From Vreelandella neptunia (GTDB lineage: Bacteria > Pseudomonadota > Gammaproteobacteria > Pseudomonadales > Halomonadaceae), in assembly GCF_034479615.1 (NCBI RefSeq), contig NZ_CP140255.1, positions 2,108,001-2,172,000 of the forward strand: DNA of 64,000 bases, in the 5' to 3' direction. The translations under genes and the position numbers were made by a program. The notes beneath the pieces are model-generated. The model saw only the letters and a program-made list of their open reading frames with translations, was not told where the DNA came from and searched no databases. Below, piece by piece: positions 27,587-38,426 of the stretch. The first letter of the stretch is position 1, and the number at the start of each line of letters is the position of its first letter.

Positions 27587-29170
27587 CTAGTGGGTCAGAT
27601 GTGCAGCGGCAATCAACGCTTGAGTATACGCGTTCTGTGGCGCAGAAAGCACCTCTAGGCAGGGGCCTTGTTCGACCACCTCGCCATCCTTTAGCACCAT
27701 AATACGGTGTGCCATGGCACGCACTACGGCTAAATCATGGCTTATAAACAGATAGCTTAGCTGACGGCGTGCCTGCAAATCGCGTAACAGGGAGACTAGC
27801 TGCTTCTGCACGGTACGATCTAACGCCGAGGTTGGCTCATCCAGCACCAGCAACTCTGGCTCTAAGATAATCGCTCTTGCCACGGCAATGCGCTGGCGCT
27901 GACCGCCGGAGAACTCGTGGGGGTAGCGCGCGGCACAGCTCTCGGGTAAACCTACCTCGTGCAGCGTTTGATTGACCCGCTGGGCGACTTCTTCAGTGGT
28001 GAGATGGGGGTAGTGAAAGCGCAGCCCTTCACTAACGATATCAAACACTGGCATACGCGGTGAAAGTGCGCCATAAGGGTCTTGAAACACCATTTGCAGG
28101 CGATGGCGCTGGCGGCGTAACGAATCGCCGGTTAGGGCGCTTAGTTTATCGTTGCCAAGGGTAACATCGCCTTGGCTAGTGACCAGCCGCATGACCGCTG
28201 ACGCCAGCGTGGTTTTACCCGAGCCGGACTCACCGACAATGCCCAGGGTTTCCCCTGGCGCGATTTGGAAATCTATTGGTTGCACCGCTACAAAAGCAGG
28301 GGGCTGGCGCTTAAATAAGCCGGTCTTAGGGCGCTTAAAGCTCACGCTCAATTGACGAGCGGTCAGTAGCGGCGCTGTATGCTCTATAGCTTGGGGCCTA
28401 CCTTCCGGCTCAGCGGCCAGTAGCGCTTTAGTGTAATCGCTTTGGGGGTGCTGAAAGACCTGCTCCACCGGGCCGATTTCTTGAATGCGCCCTTGGTACA
28501 TCACGCAAATGCGATCGGCATGGCGGCGCACCAGGTTTAAGTCGTGGCTGATAAACAGCATACCCATGCCATGGTGGTCGCGTAGTTCCCGCAGCAGGGC
28601 GAGAATCTCCTGCTGTACCGTGACGTCCAGTGCGGTGGTGGGCTCATCGGCAATCAGTAGTGAGGGATTGTTGGCAATTGCCATGGCAATCATCACCCGC
28701 TGGCGCTGCCCACCCGAGAGCTGGTGGGGCCAGGCATCCAACAGTTCGTCCGGGCGCGGTAGTTTCACCTGTTCCAGCAGCTCTTTGCTGCGCTCACGGG
28801 CCGCCTGGCCGCGCAGCCCTTGATGCAGCCGTAAGGCCTCACCAATCTGCTTGCCCACCCGATGCAGGGGGTTTAGTGAGGTCATCGGCTCCTGGAAGAT
28901 AAAACCGACGCGATTGCCGCGCACCGTGTTCCACTCAGTTTCCGTTAACGTGGCCAGATTGGTATCACCCAGCCAGCGTTCGCCTTGAACGCTGGCATTA
29001 CTGGGCAGCAAATTCACCATGCCCAGCGCCGATACCGATTTACCCGAGCCAGACTCACCGACAATGGCCAGGGTTTCACCCGCGTTGAGGGTTAGCGAGA
29101 GTGAATGCACCACAGGGGTGTTATCGAACGCGACATCAAGGTGTTCAATGCGCAGCAGGGGATTAGGCAT
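27587..29170 (-). CDS. yejF: peptide ABC transporter ATPase with two nucleotide-binding domains (YejF-like)
   Basis: 527 residues, nearly the size of E. coli YejF. Two ATPase domains, each with Walker A GESGSGKS/GESGSGKT, signature LSGGQ/FSGGQ and Walker B LLIADEPTTALD/LLVLDEPTSALD. Start at 29170 overlaps the end of yejE by 8 bases. It energises import of peptides through YejB and YejE. Last gene of the leftward yejABEF group. Confidence 0.93.
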   Translation of the reverse strand: MPNPLLRIEHLDVAFDNTPVVHSLSLTLNAGETLAIVGESGSGKSVSALGMVNLLPSNASVQGERWLGDTNLATLTETEWNTVRGNRVGFIFQEPMTSLNPLHRVGKQIGEALRLHQGLRGQAARERSKELLEQVKLPRPDELLDAWPHQLSGGQRQRVMIAMAIANNPSLLIADEPTTALDVTVQQEILALLRELRDHHGMGMLFISHDLNLVRRHADRICVMYQGRIQEIGPVEQVFQHPQSDYTKALLAAEPEGRPQAIEHTAPLLTARQLSVSFKRPKTGLFKRQPPAFVAVQPIDFQIAPGETLGIVGESGSGKTTLASAVMRLVTSQGDVTLGNDKLSALTGDSLRRQRHRLQMVFQDPYGALSPRMPVFDIVSEGLRFHYPHLTTEEVAQRVNQTLHEVGLPESCAARYPHEFSGGQRQRIAVARAIILEPELLVLDEPTSALDRTVQKQLVSLLRDLQARRQLSYLFISHDLAVVRAMAHRIMVLKDGEVVEQGPCLEVLSAPQNAYTQALIAAAHLTH

Positions 29171-30239
29171 GCTGGGACTCCTGGGCTGGGCCTGCTTGGC
29201 GCTGTTGTACGTGGCGGGGATCAAAGGCGTCACGCAAGCCCTCACCGATAAATACCAGCAGTGATAGCATGATGGCCAGGGTCATAAACGCTGTGATGCC
29301 CAGCCAAGGGGCGTGTAGATTATTTTTGCCCTGGGCAGCAAGCTCACCCAGCGAAGGAGCGCCCGGCGGCAGGCCGAAGCCGAGAAAATCCAGAGCGGTC
29401 AAGGTGCCAATGGCGCCGGTAAATAGAAACGGAATAAACGTCAGTGTCGCTACCATGGCATTGGGTAGCACGTGACGCCACATGATCAAGCGTGACGGCA
29501 AGCCCATGGCTTTGGCCGCGCGCACATACTCCAAATTACGCGCCCGCAGGAACTCGGCACGTACGATATCCACCAGACCCAGCCACGAAAAGAGCAGCAT
29601 AATGCCCAGCAGCCACCAAAACCCCGGTTGAACAAAGCTGGCTAAAATAATCAGCAGGAACAGCACCGGCAAGCCAGACCAGATTTCGGTGAATCGCTGA
29701 CCGATCAAATCAATTTTACCGCCAAAGTAGCCCTGCACACCGCCCACTACCACACCGACGACTAACGATCCTGCGGTGAGCACCAGGGCAAAGGCCACCG
29801 AGAGTCGAAAGCCATAAATCACCCGTGCGGTCACATCCCGGCCTTGGTCATCGGTGCCCAGCCAGTGGCGGCTATCCGGCGGTGCCGGAGAAGGGCGGGT
29901 CATATTCATGTCCAGGGTCTGGTATGAAAATGGAATGATGGGCCACAGCGCCCAGCCGTGATCATCAATTTGTTGCTGAACAAAGGGATCCAGATAGTCC
30001 GTTCGGGTCGGTAGAAAGCCGTCAAACTCGGTTTCTGGGTAGTCCACCAGCATGGGAAAGTACCACTGGCCGTCGTACTGCATGATGATCGGTTTGTCGT
30101 TAGCAATGAGCTCGGCAAACAGGCTGAGGATAAACAGCGTGGTAAATAACCAGAGTGACACCCGTGCACGGCGATTGGCTTTAAAAGCGGCCAGTCGACG
30201 GCGAGTAATAGGCGATAAACGTGACGATAAAGAGGCCAT
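29163..30239 (-). CDS. yejE: peptide ABC transporter permease YejE-like
   Basis: 358-residue inner-membrane permease. Start at 30239 with GGGAG 8 bases upstream, 2 bases after the yejB stop. It has an N-terminal helix, a long periplasmic segment (about 50-140), then the permease core with the EAA-type loop around VRAAKAMGLPSRLIMWRHVLPNA. It forms the channel with YejB. Confidence 0.92.
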   Translation of the reverse strand: MASLSSRLSPITRRRLAAFKANRRARVSLWLFTTLFILSLFAELIANDKPIIMQYDGQWYFPMLVDYPETEFDGFLPTRTDYLDPFVQQQIDDHGWALWPIIPFSYQTLDMNMTRPSPAPPDSRHWLGTDDQGRDVTARVIYGFRLSVAFALVLTAGSLVVGVVVGGVQGYFGGKIDLIGQRFTEIWSGLPVLFLLIILASFVQPGFWWLLGIMLLFSWLGLVDIVRAEFLRARNLEYVRAAKAMGLPSRLIMWRHVLPNAMVATLTFIPFLFTGAIGTLTALDFLGFGLPPGAPSLGELAAQGKNNLHAPWLGITAFMTLAIMLSLLVFIGEGLRDAFDPRHVQQRQAGPAQESQHA

Positions 30240-30241
30240 TA

Positions 30242-31315
30242 TCACGACTCCCGAGTCGAAAAGTCGATACGCGGATCTACCCACACGTAGGTCAAATCGG
30301 AAATCAGCTTGAGGATTAAGCCGATCACGGTATACAGGAACAGGGTGCCGAATATCACCGGGTAATCCCGCTGCATGACCGCTTCGAAACCGAGCAGACC
30401 CAGACCATCCAGGGAGAAGATAACTTCGATCAACAGCGCGCCGGTGAAGAAAATACCGATCATGGCGGCGGGTAGGCCCGCGATAATAATCAGCATGGCA
30501 TTGCGAAATACATGACCATAAAGCACGCGCCGCTCGTCGGCGCCCTTGGCGCGGGCGGTAATCACATACTGCTTGTGAATCTCATCGAGAAAGCTGTTTT
30601 TGGTTAGCATCGTCAGCGTGGCAAAGCTGCCAATTGAGGCGGCGATCACCGGCAGCGTGATATGCCAAAAGTAGTCTTTGACTTTGCCCCAGGCTGAAAG
30701 CTGGTCGAAGTCGGGTGAGGTCAAACCGCGTAAAGGGAATAAGTCCCAGTAGGTCCCCCCGGCAAACAGAACAATGAGCAGGATGGCAAACAGGAAGCCC
30801 GGAATGGCATAGCCGACAATCACTAACCCCGACGACCAAACGTCAAACCGGGAGCCGTGGCGTAGCGCTTTTTTAATGCCTAATGGGATAGAGATTAAAT
30901 AGACCAGCAGCGTCGTCCAGAGCCCTAGCGATATGGAAACCGGCAGTCGCTCGATCATCAGATCTGTTACCGGGCGGTCGCGGAAGAAACTGGTGCCAAA
31001 ATCGAGGGTGAGGTAATCCGCCATCATGCCGATAAAGCGTTCGTGGGCGGGTTTGTCAAAACCAAACTGCTGCTCTAGCTGTTCGATAAAGCGTGGGTCA
31101 ATACCTCGGGCGCCCCGGGAGTCATCGCTGACCTGGACATCGGCGCCACCCATATCCAAGCGAGTGCTGGCCATGGCGTCGGCGCCTTCAAAACGCGCCA
31201 GCATCTGATCAATTGGCCCACCCGGCGCCGCCTGAACAATAATAAAATTGAGTAGCATGATCCCGAAAAGGGTCGGAATCATTAGCAGCAGTCGGCGTAG
31301 GGTATAACGGGCCAC
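30242..31315 (-). CDS. yejB: peptide ABC transporter permease YejB-like
   Basis: 357 residues (E. coli YejB 364). N-terminal signature [19 protein letters not shown] and a permease core with the EAA loop [20 protein letters not shown]. It is followed 2 bases later by yejE. The stretch after the first helix (about 30-90, [18 protein letters not shown]) is the periplasmic insertion typical of YejB. Confidence 0.93.
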   Translation of the reverse strand: MARYTLRRLLLMIPTLFGIMLLNFIIVQAAPGGPIDQMLARFEGADAMASTRLDMGGADVQVSDDSRGARGIDPRFIEQLEQQFGFDKPAHERFIGMMADYLTLDFGTSFFRDRPVTDLMIERLPVSISLGLWTTLLVYLISIPLGIKKALRHGSRFDVWSSGLVIVGYAIPGFLFAILLIVLFAGGTYWDLFPLRGLTSPDFDQLSAWGKVKDYFWHITLPVIAASIGSFATLTMLTKNSFLDEIHKQYVITARAKGADERRVLYGHVFRNAMLIIIAGLPAAMIGIFFTGALLIEVIFSLDGLGLLGFEAVMQRDYPVIFGTLFLYTVIGLILKLISDLTYVWVDPRIDFSTRES

Positions 31316-31392
31316 AGAGCACTCCGAGGTTTATGACGATGAAACCGTTGAAGACAAGCCGTTGCGATTAAGCAGTTGTAATTGGGCCAAAG

Positions 31393-33354
31393 TTAACGGC
31401 CGCGCTGGCGGCGCTGCAGTTCTGCTTCACGGTCGGTGTCTACCCACCACGCATCCAGATCCATGGCGTATTTGGGGAAGGGTTCGGGGTAGCCGAACTT
31501 ATCCCAAATGGCGATGCGGGTCTCCCCAGAGTGGTAGTGGGGAATCACATAAAATCCCCAGCGCAGCACCCGATCCAGCGCGCGCGTGGCGGTATCCAAC
31601 TCTTCACGGCCATTGGCACTAATGATTTCCTCCACCAGCGCATCGACCGCCGGATGTGCCAGCGCCATCCGGTTACGGCTTTGCGGTGCCTCGGCGGCGG
31701 CGCTGGTCCAGAAGTCGCGCTGTTCATTGCCCGGGTTGTTCGACTGAGGGAAATGACTGATCACTATGTCATAGTCATAATTACGCTGTCGGTTTAAATA
31801 CTGATTAATATCAACGATACGCAGCGACGTCTGCACACCCAGGCGGGCCATGTTACGGAGCATGGGCTGCACCACCCGTTCAAGCCCTGAGTCGTAGAGC
31901 AGCACTTCCAGACTTAAGGGTCGCCCGGTTTGCTGGTTAACCAGTACGCCGTCTTCAACGCGATAGCCCGCTTCGCGGAGTAAGTCGAGCGCTCTGCGAA
32001 GCCGCTCGCGCAGCTCGATGGGCTCATCGATAGGCAGTGGCTGAGTAAAGAGACGGTCAGAGCCATGAGAGGCCATCAACTCCTCCCGGAAGGGCTCCAA
32101 CAGTGCCAGTTCCTCCTCAGAGGGTAAGCCGGTGGCTTCCATCTCTGAATTTTGGAAAAAGCTCTCGGTGCGCTGATAGGTGCCGTAAAAAATATTGGTG
32201 TTGAGCCACGGGAAATCGAAGGTCAGGCTCAACGCTTCCCGCACTCTGGGGTCTTGGAACTTTTCTTTACGCAGGTTGAAGACAAACGCCTGCATCATCG
32301 AAGGGTTAACGTCCGGTACCGTTAGCCGCTTTACCAAGCCCTCTTCATAAGCTGGAAAGTCGTAGCCAATTGCCCAGGTGGCGGCGCGTGCATCGATACG
32401 AAAGTCGGTGAGACCCGCTTTAAACGCTTCCCAGGCAATATCCCTATCACGGTAGTAGTCGTAAATGATGCGATCAATGTTGTATCGGCCAACGTTGACC
32501 GGTAAATCTTTACCCCAATAATCATCATCACGCTGATAAACAATGCGCCTACCTGGGTCTACTTCGCTAATGCGGTAGGGCCCGGAGCCTGGGTGTGCCG
32601 CAAGGGTAGGGGAGGAGAATTCGCGGGGCTCCCAGTAGTGGCGGGGAAGTATGGGCAGTTGGGCGACGATTAACGGCAGCTCTCTCGATTGAGTGTCGTT
32701 GAAGGTGAACCGTACCTGATGCTCATTGAGGGCGATGGCTTCTTCCACCCCCGCGTAGTAACTGGCGTAAAACGGATTTCCCTCTTCGCGGAGCAGGTTA
32801 AGCGAGAACACCACATCGTAGGCGGTGACAGGCTCTCCGTCTTGAAAACGCGCTTCAGGGCGCAGGTCGAACTCAATCCACTCCCTTTCAGGGTCAAGGC
32901 GCACGCCTTCGGCCAGCAAGCCGTAGAGGCTAAAGGGCTCGTTCGGGTTGCTGGCCATAAGGGTGTCGTAAATTTGTGAAATGCCGGTAACCGGCGTACC
33001 GCGAATAATAAACGGATTGGTTGAGTCAAAGCTGCTCCCCACGGCGGTATGGGTAATGGTGCCGCCTTTAGGGGCCTGTGGGTTTACATGCGGGAAGTAG
33101 GGGAAATCGGCTGGTAGCTCGGGGCTATCGTAAAGCGATAGCCCATGAACTGTTTCAACCGGCACCACGTTGTTTGCGTCTGTATTCAAATCACCCACCA
33201 CATTGGAGTTGGGGGCGGTGATAGACGAATCGCTGTTAGACGACTCTGACGCTATCGTGTCGGCGTCTGAAGCCAGTATTGAAACGTTGAACAGCAGGCC
33301 ACTGATGAGTAGAAGCGTTTTCGCAAAAAACAAACCACGCGGCATTGGAGACAT
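31393..33354 (-). CDS. yejA: extracellular peptide-binding protein YejA-like
   Basis: 653-residue member of the family-5 peptide-binding proteins with an N-terminal signal peptide (residues 1-29, LLLISGLLFNVSILASDA). A Ser/Asn/Asp-rich stretch follows (about 30-70), then the binding fold starts at HGLSLYDSPELPADFPYFP. It binds oligopeptides for YejBEF; in enterobacteria the system is linked to uptake of microcin C and defence against cationic peptides. The gene lies 78 bases upstream of yejB and 33 bases after mltD on the same strand. Confidence 0.92.
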   Translation of the reverse strand: MSPMPRGLFFAKTLLLISGLLFNVSILASDADTIASESSNSDSSITAPNSNVVGDLNTDANNVVPVETVHGLSLYDSPELPADFPYFPHVNPQAPKGGTITHTAVGSSFDSTNPFIIRGTPVTGISQIYDTLMASNPNEPFSLYGLLAEGVRLDPEREWIEFDLRPEARFQDGEPVTAYDVVFSLNLLREEGNPFYASYYAGVEEAIALNEHQVRFTFNDTQSRELPLIVAQLPILPRHYWEPREFSSPTLAAHPGSGPYRISEVDPGRRIVYQRDDDYWGKDLPVNVGRYNIDRIIYDYYRDRDIAWEAFKAGLTDFRIDARAATWAIGYDFPAYEEGLVKRLTVPDVNPSMMQAFVFNLRKEKFQDPRVREALSLTFDFPWLNTNIFYGTYQRTESFFQNSEMEATGLPSEEELALLEPFREELMASHGSDRLFTQPLPIDEPIELRERLRRALDLLREAGYRVEDGVLVNQQTGRPLSLEVLLYDSGLERVVQPMLRNMARLGVQTSLRIVDINQYLNRQRNYDYDIVISHFPQSNNPGNEQRDFWTSAAAEAPQSRNRMALAHPAVDALVEEIISANGREELDTATRALDRVLRWGFYVIPHYHSGETRIAIWDKFGYPEPFPKYAMDLDAWWVDTDREAELQRRQRGR

Positions 33355-33387
33355 CCCATGTGAACAAAGCCAACTAGTTAACCCGGT

Positions 33388-34611
33388 TTAACGCCCTGAT
33401 AGTGTCAGCAGCTGGCCTGGTTGCAGAGCGCCGGGGCGGTCAATCGAATTCCAGCGTATAAGGTCTTGCTGGTCAATATTATATCTGGCCGCGATCGCAG
33501 AGAGGCTGTCGCCTCTTTCAACGCGGTGGGTATTGCCACTACTGTTTTGCGCAAATGCTTGGTTGCTGTCTTGTGTTTGATTGCCGTCCTGCGCAAGTTG
33601 CGCAAGAACCTGGGTATCCACTTCTTCAGGTACCAGCAGCGTTTGTGCACTGCGGGGGTCAATGCTGCCATTGAGCAGACCGGGATTTAATTCGGCTAAC
33701 GCAGTTTGGCTAACATCCAACAGTTGAGAAGCTTCTGAGAGCGTCACAGCGTGGTCTAGCTTAACTTTAGCGAAGGCCGGATCAACGTGTATTTCCGGCA
33801 AGCTGACACCGTACTGCTCTGGGTCGTTAATAATCGTCGCGATGGCTTTCAGCTTGGGCACATACTGCATGGTTTCATAGGGCAGCGAAAGATCCCAGTA
33901 CTCACCGTTTAGGCCCTGGCTTTGGGCCTGGCGTTGAGCGCGATTAACGGTGCCAGCGCCGGCATTATAAGCCGCTAATGAAAGCATCAGATCGCCTTCA
34001 TACCACTGGTCGGCCTGCATTTCCAAGTAGTCCAGCGCTGCCTCGGTGGAGGTCAAAACATCTAACCGGCCATCGTAGTTTCCGTTACGTACCAAGCCCA
34101 ATGCATCACCGGTGCCGGGCATAAACTGCCATAGCCCTGCAGCACCGCGATGACTTCGCGCGCCGGGGTCAAAGGAGCTCTCGACAAAGGGGATTAACGC
34201 GACTTCACCGGGTAGACCGCGCTCGCTAACCTGCTGGGTAATCCAGGCAAGCCAGGGGGTGGCTCGTTCGGTAATCGTGGCAATGTTTTCGGGGCTGGAA
34301 CGGTAGTACTCAATCCATTCGTCTACCCGCGCTTGGGCCTCGGCAGGCAGTGACTTCTCTTGCCACTGAAAGCTTTTCCGCAGCGTTGTCCAGGCGTCTT
34401 GGGGTTTCAGTTCCAGCGCCTCCCAAAAATGGATTTGGAACGGCGTGGGGTGTGGTTTTGTAGCATCTACTGATTTACTGGTTGATGCAGTAGATCCTTC
34501 ATAGGCTGTCGCAGAGGCTTGTGAGCTTGCCGCAGCGGCTAACATTAGGCCCATTATTACGGTACTGCCCGCGCTCAGCATCAAGCGCTGGCGAATCGTT
34601 CGATAGGTCAT
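33388..34611 (-). CDS. mltD: membrane-bound lytic transglycosylase, MltD-like, with LysM
   Basis: 407 residues with signal peptide (1-34). The SLT catalytic domain (about 120-245) contains the catalytic Glu in FVESSFDPGARSHRGAAGLW and the LWQFMPGTG motif. A clear LysM repeat is at the C-terminus (HRVERGDSLSAIAARYNID), with a weaker LysM-like segment near 290-340. It cleaves peptidoglycan glycan strands to anhydromuramyl products. It has no lipobox, unlike E. coli MltD. The order mltD-gloB next to divergent yafS-rnhA-dnaQ is the same as in E. coli. Confidence 0.88.
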   Translation of the reverse strand: MTYRTIRQRLMLSAGSTVIMGLMLAAAASSQASATAYEGSTASTSKSVDATKPHPTPFQIHFWEALELKPQDAWTTLRKSFQWQEKSLPAEAQARVDEWIEYYRSSPENIATITERATPWLAWITQQVSERGLPGEVALIPFVESSFDPGARSHRGAAGLWQFMPGTGDALGLVRNGNYDGRLDVLTSTEAALDYLEMQADQWYEGDLMLSLAAYNAGAGTVNRAQRQAQSQGLNGEYWDLSLPYETMQYVPKLKAIATIINDPEQYGVSLPEIHVDPAFAKVKLDHAVTLSEASQLLDVSQTALAELNPGLLNGSIDPRSAQTLLVPEEVDTQVLAQLAQDGNQTQDSNQAFAQNSSGNTHRVERGDSLSAIAARYNIDQQDLIRWNSIDRPGALQPGQLLTLSGR

Positions 34612-34641
34612 AGTTGCATTCGTTTGGTTTCGATAGCGTTC

Positions 34642-35409
34642 TTAAAAACGGTTCTTCCACTCACGCAGAGTGGTGAACGTAGCGAGATCATCATTATTAA
34701 CACCCTGGGTGCCTGCCGCTTGGCGCACGCTATCAGTGCCCACGCGAAGGTAGGGATTAATTTTCAGCTCGCGTCCTATCGTGCTGGGTAAGGTGGGGCG
34801 ATCCAATGCCCGCGCCTTTTCACACTCCTGCAAGGCGTGTTTAACGTCTTCGTTTTCAGGATCCGCAGCACGGGCAAACGTCAGGTTTGCCTGAGTGTAC
34901 TCATGGGCTGCAAAGACCAGTGTATCTTCAGGGAGTTCCGCAAATTTTTTCAGCGCGGTGTACATTTGCTCCGGGGTGCCTTCGAATAGACGACCGCAGC
35001 CCGCGCAAAAAAGGGTGTCACCGCAGAACAGTAGTGCAGGGATACCGGCTGTGAAGTAGCTGATATGATCCAGCGTATGGCCGGGGGTCGCCATGACGTC
35101 AAATAAACGCCCCATGATGCGGACTTCGTCGCCATCACCCACGGTTTCATCGATGCCTTCAATCTTGGGATTGTCGGGGCCGATAACGTGTGGAGAGTAG
35201 CGTTTAATTAACTCTGCTAAACCACCCGTATGATCATGATGATGGTGGGTAATCAGAATGCATTTGAGGGTAAGCGACTCACGTTCAAGAAACTCGATCA
35301 CCGGGGCAGCTTCACCGGGATCCACCACACAAACGCTTTGGCTGGTATCTTGTCTTAATAGCCAAATATAGTTGTCGCTAAGGGCGGGGATCGGTGTCAC
35401 GCTCATCAT
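34642..35409 (-). CDS. gloB: hydroxyacylglutathione hydrolase (glyoxalase II)
   Basis: 255-residue metallo-beta-lactamase-fold enzyme with the metal site THHHHDHTGG near residue 54 and a further His in ATPGHTLDHISY. The C-terminal helical domain includes NPYLRVGTDSVRQ. It hydrolyses S-lactoylglutathione to lactate in methylglyoxal detoxification. It starts next to the divergent yafS-rnhA-dnaQ unit and is probably co-transcribed with mltD (30-base gap). Confidence 0.94.
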   Translation of the reverse strand: MMSVTPIPALSDNYIWLLRQDTSQSVCVVDPGEAAPVIEFLERESLTLKCILITHHHHDHTGGLAELIKRYSPHVIGPDNPKIEGIDETVGDGDEVRIMGRLFDVMATPGHTLDHISYFTAGIPALLFCGDTLFCAGCGRLFEGTPEQMYTALKKFAELPEDTLVFAAHEYTQANLTFARAADPENEDVKHALQECEKARALDRPTLPSTIGRELKINPYLRVGTDSVRQAAGTQGVNNDDLATFTTLREWKNRF

Positions 35410-35520
35410 CGGCGAGATCCTTTAAGTTACGAAAAAACACATCAAACATTGCGCTTATTAGCGCTGAATCGGTGCGTAAAAGGCGTTAAAAAGCCGTTAC
35501 TGTGGAGGGAAGCGCTGTTC

Positions 35521-36423
35521 ATGTCAAATTCGACGACGGCCACGACACTGGCTAAGCGCTTACAAAGTAGCCAGCCTTATTGGCAAACAGAGGCGGGGCG
35601 TTCGCTGTGGGAAACCCAGCGTGCCTGCTTAGGGCCCGTGGTGGAATCCCGTGTGGGCGGCCACAGCTTGGAAATGAGCATGGGGCCGGCATTGATGACC
35701 ATGTCGGCCATTGCGCACCCCATACGCTGGTCGCCTACGCATCAGTTAGCCGAAAACGATAGCACCTTGGTATGCCCACCGGATCAGCTTGCGCTGCCGG
35801 ATCGCTGTTTAGATGTGATGGTCATTCACCACTGGCTTGAGCAGTTAACCGATGCCCACTTCACGCTCCAGGAGGCCGCGCGTGTCACTGCTGACAACGG
35901 CATTATGGTGCTGTTTGGCTTTAACCCTATCGGCGTGAGCGGCCTTACCCGGCAGTTGCGAAAGCGCCAACAGACCTTTCCCTGGAGCGGTACCTGGCGC
36001 TCGGCTAGCCGCCTGCGGGACTGGTTGGCGTTTGTCGACTTTGAGGTTGAGCGGGTAGACTATTGCTGTTTTCGGGGGCGGATGAATGCCAAGTGCGGTG
36101 AGTATTGGGAGTCGTTAGGGCGGCGGCATAACCTGCCACTGGGTGAAAGTTATATGATTCAAGCACGCCGACAGCAGCGCCAAGCGCCGGTGCAGCGTTT
36201 GAGATTTGGTTTGAAGGCGCCAGCGTCCCCGGCGTCGCTGGGTGTTACCCGCTCAGGTTCATCCGCCCACTATCAAGCTTATCAAACGCCTCCCGCTGGA
36301 ACATCGCAAGCCAAAACGCGGCAAACGGATAGGTACACAGCTGATTCAAATAAAGCTGATCCACAGAAGCCTGTTTTAAATAAATCTGTTTTACATAGAC
36401 CGGGGGATCAAGAGATTGACTAA
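35521..36423 (+). CDS. class I SAM-dependent methyltransferase, YafS-like
   Basis: 300 residues from the ATG at 35521 (AGGGAAG 8 bases upstream). The methyltransferase domain covers about 40-170 with [20 protein letters not shown] and [13 protein letters not shown]. The remaining ~100 residues are a low-complexity basic tail rich in Gln, Ala, Lys and Ser that looks disordered. Its position in front of rnhA-dnaQ matches yafS in E. coli. The substrate is unknown. Its stop overlaps the rnhA start by 8 bases. Confidence 0.82.
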   Translation: MSNSTTATTLAKRLQSSQPYWQTEAGRSLWETQRACLGPVVESRVGGHSLEMSMGPALMTMSAIAHPIRWSPTHQLAENDSTLVCPPDQLALPDRCLDVMVIHHWLEQLTDAHFTLQEAARVTADNGIMVLFGFNPIGVSGLTRQLRKRQQTFPWSGTWRSASRLRDWLAFVDFEVERVDYCCFRGRMNAKCGEYWESLGRRHNLPLGESYMIQARRQQRQAPVQRLRFGLKAPASPASLGVTRSGSSAHYQAYQTPPAGTSQAKTRQTDRYTADSNKADPQKPVLNKSVLHRPGDQEID

Positions 36424-36886
36424 AGAGGCGGCGGGAGATCTACCTCGGGTAACGGTGTATACCGATGGGGCTTGTAGGGGTAACCCAGGGCCTGGCGGAT
36501 GGGGTGTCGTGCTGGCGAGTGGCGAGCATGAGAAAACCTTGAAAGGCTATGAAGCAGATACCACTAATAATCGCATGGAGTTAATGGCCGCGATAATGGC
36601 GCTACGTACGCTTAATACCCCTTGTGAAGTGGCGCTCTGGACTGACTCCCAATATGTTCGCCAGGGGATCACCCAGTGGATTCATAACTGGATCAAGCGC
36701 GGCTGGAAAACCGCTGCCAAGCAGCCGGTCAAAAATGCCGAGCTGTGGAAGACCCTGCACGAAGAGACCCAGCGTCACCAGGTCGAGTGGCACTGGGTAA
36801 AAGGGCACAGTGGGCACCCAGGCAACGAGCGCGCCGATGCGCTGGCCAATGAAGCGATTGATGAGCACCAAAAAAGGAGAGCATGA
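36416..36886 (+). CDS. rnhA: ribonuclease HI
   Basis: 156 residues from the TTG at 36416, preceded by GGGGGAT. Catalytic acidic residues are in [27 protein letters not shown] and LWTDSQYV, with the later [14 protein letters not shown]. It degrades RNA in RNA-DNA hybrids. It overlaps yafS at the front and dnaQ at the end (ATGA), a compact three-gene operon. Confidence 0.95.
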   Translation: MTKEAAGDLPRVTVYTDGACRGNPGPGGWGVVLASGEHEKTLKGYEADTTNNRMELMAAIMALRTLNTPCEVALWTDSQYVRQGITQWIHNWIKRGWKTAAKQPVKNAELWKTLHEETQRHQVEWHWVKGHSGHPGNERADALANEAIDEHQKRRA

Positions 36887-37623
36887 TGCGTCAGGTGATC
36901 TTGGATACTGAAACCACGGGTATCGACCCCAAAGATGGCCATCGCCTAGTCGAAATTGGTGCTATTGAGATGGTCAATCGACGCTTCACTGGCCGCACTT
37001 ATCATCAATACATCAACCCTGAGCGGCATATCGACGCTGAAGTCGTCGAAGTTCACGGGATTGATGACGCCAGAGTTGCTAACGAGCCGGTATTCGCGGC
37101 CATTGCCGATGAGTTTTGGGCCTTTATCGAAGGCGCAGAGCTGGTGATTCATAACGCTCCGTTCGATGTGGGCTTTATTGACCACGAGCTGAGCATGTTG
37201 AATCGGCAGCGTAAATCTCCTGTGCTGGGGCCGGTAAGGGATCATTGCGGCGTATTAGATACGCTGACCATGGCTAGGAAGATGCACCCCGGCCAGCGCA
37301 ACAGTCTTGATGCATTGTGCAAACGCTACGATATCGACAACGGCCACCGGGTGCTGCACGGCGCACTGTTAGACTCTGAAATCCTCGCCGAAGTGTACCT
37401 GGCGATGACCGGTGGGCAGACCGCGTTAACGTTAGACGCGGCCTCCGCAGCGGAACAGGAGCAGGCGGATACCTCCAATGAGGGGATGTCGATTCAGCGG
37501 CTTTCTTTAACGCCGGGCCAACTGCGCGTGGTGCGGCCCACCGACGAAGAGCGAGCGGCCCACCAGGCCAAGTGCAAGGCGCATCAATTGAACTGGTTTG
37601 AGGGTGCGGCCAGCGATGCTTAG
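36883..37623 (+). CDS. dnaQ: DNA polymerase III epsilon subunit (proofreading exonuclease)
   Basis: 246 residues, the standard size. DEDDh exonuclease motifs: [11 protein letters not shown] (Exo I), [14 protein letters not shown] (Exo II) and [17 protein letters not shown] (Exo III with the His). The tail contains the alpha-subunit-binding region. A GGAGAGC ribosome site lies in the end of rnhA. nudC begins 8 bases before its stop. Confidence 0.95.
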   Translation: MMRQVILDTETTGIDPKDGHRLVEIGAIEMVNRRFTGRTYHQYINPERHIDAEVVEVHGIDDARVANEPVFAAIADEFWAFIEGAELVIHNAPFDVGFIDHELSMLNRQRKSPVLGPVRDHCGVLDTLTMARKMHPGQRNSLDALCKRYDIDNGHRVLHGALLDSEILAEVYLAMTGGQTALTLDAASAAEQEQADTSNEGMSIQRLSLTPGQLRVVRPTDEERAAHQAKCKAHQLNWFEGAASDA

Positions 37624-38401
37624 GCGAGAAATTCCCCATCACGAACAAGCAGGGCGGGTGATTCGGCTTTCGCGTAGTTTATTGGCGCCCGCACCGTTAA
37701 ACGGCAGCGAAGAGTTAACCCCGCTGCAGCCCTATCAACCCTGGACAGAGCAGATGCAGCCGCTATGTTACTGGGATGATGAGCCGGTGGCGCTGCTTGT
37801 GGAGTCCCAGGCCGGCAACGATTGGATTGATGGTCGGCAATGGATGAGCGAGCTTTCAACCGCTTGGTTTAGCCTGCTCTCCACGGCGCTGCAGGTAGGT
37901 GCATGGTTAGAGAATCACCGATTCTGCGGCCGCTGTGGGGCACCGGCCACCAAGCTGACTGCGGAATTTGCTATGCACTGCCACGCCTGTGGACACCGCA
38001 ACTATCCGCGTATCTCACCGTGTATTATCACGCTGGTGACCAGCGGGGAGGCGATGCTGTTGGCCCGTAGTCCGCGCTTTCCACCCGGGCGCTACTCCAC
38101 CTTGGCGGGTTTTATCGAGCCGGGAGAGTCAGCGGAAGAGGCGGTGCACCGGGAGGTGTTTGAGGAAGTGGGCGTGCATATCGATCAACTGCGTTATCAC
38201 CAAAGTCAGGCGTGGCCATTCCCGCACTCGCTGATGTTTGGTTACTTCGCCGAAGCCACTACCCGGCGCATTCGCATCGATGGGGTGGAGATTAGCGATG
38301 CGGCGTGGTTTTCGCCTCGTCAGTTGCCCTCTCTGCCGCCGCCTTACTCGATATCCCGGGAGCTGATCGAAACCCATTTGGCACGCTGGCGCGAAGAGTA
38401 A
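37616..38401 (+). CDS. nudC: NAD(+)/NADH pyrophosphatase NudC (RNA deNADding enzyme)
   Basis: 261 residues. Zinc-ribbon Cys pairs FCGRCGAP and CHACGHRNYPR (about 100-130), the Nudix box GFIEPGESAEEAVHREVFEEVGV (read as GX5EX7REVxEEXGX) near 165-187, and the NADH-specific motif SQAWPFPHS near 200. NudC cleaves NAD(H) and removes NAD caps from RNA. It overlaps dnaQ by 8 bases. Confidence 0.93.
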   Translation: MLRREIPHHEQAGRVIRLSRSLLAPAPLNGSEELTPLQPYQPWTEQMQPLCYWDDEPVALLVESQAGNDWIDGRQWMSELSTAWFSLLSTALQVGAWLENHRFCGRCGAPATKLTAEFAMHCHACGHRNYPRISPCIITLVTSGEAMLLARSPRFPPGRYSTLAGFIEPGESAEEAVHREVFEEVGVHIDQLRYHQSQAWPFPHSLMFGYFAEATTRRIRIDGVEISDAAWFSPRQLPSLPPPYSISRELIETHLARWREE

Positions 38402-38426
38402 GCGGCGCCGCGTGCCGATATGATGA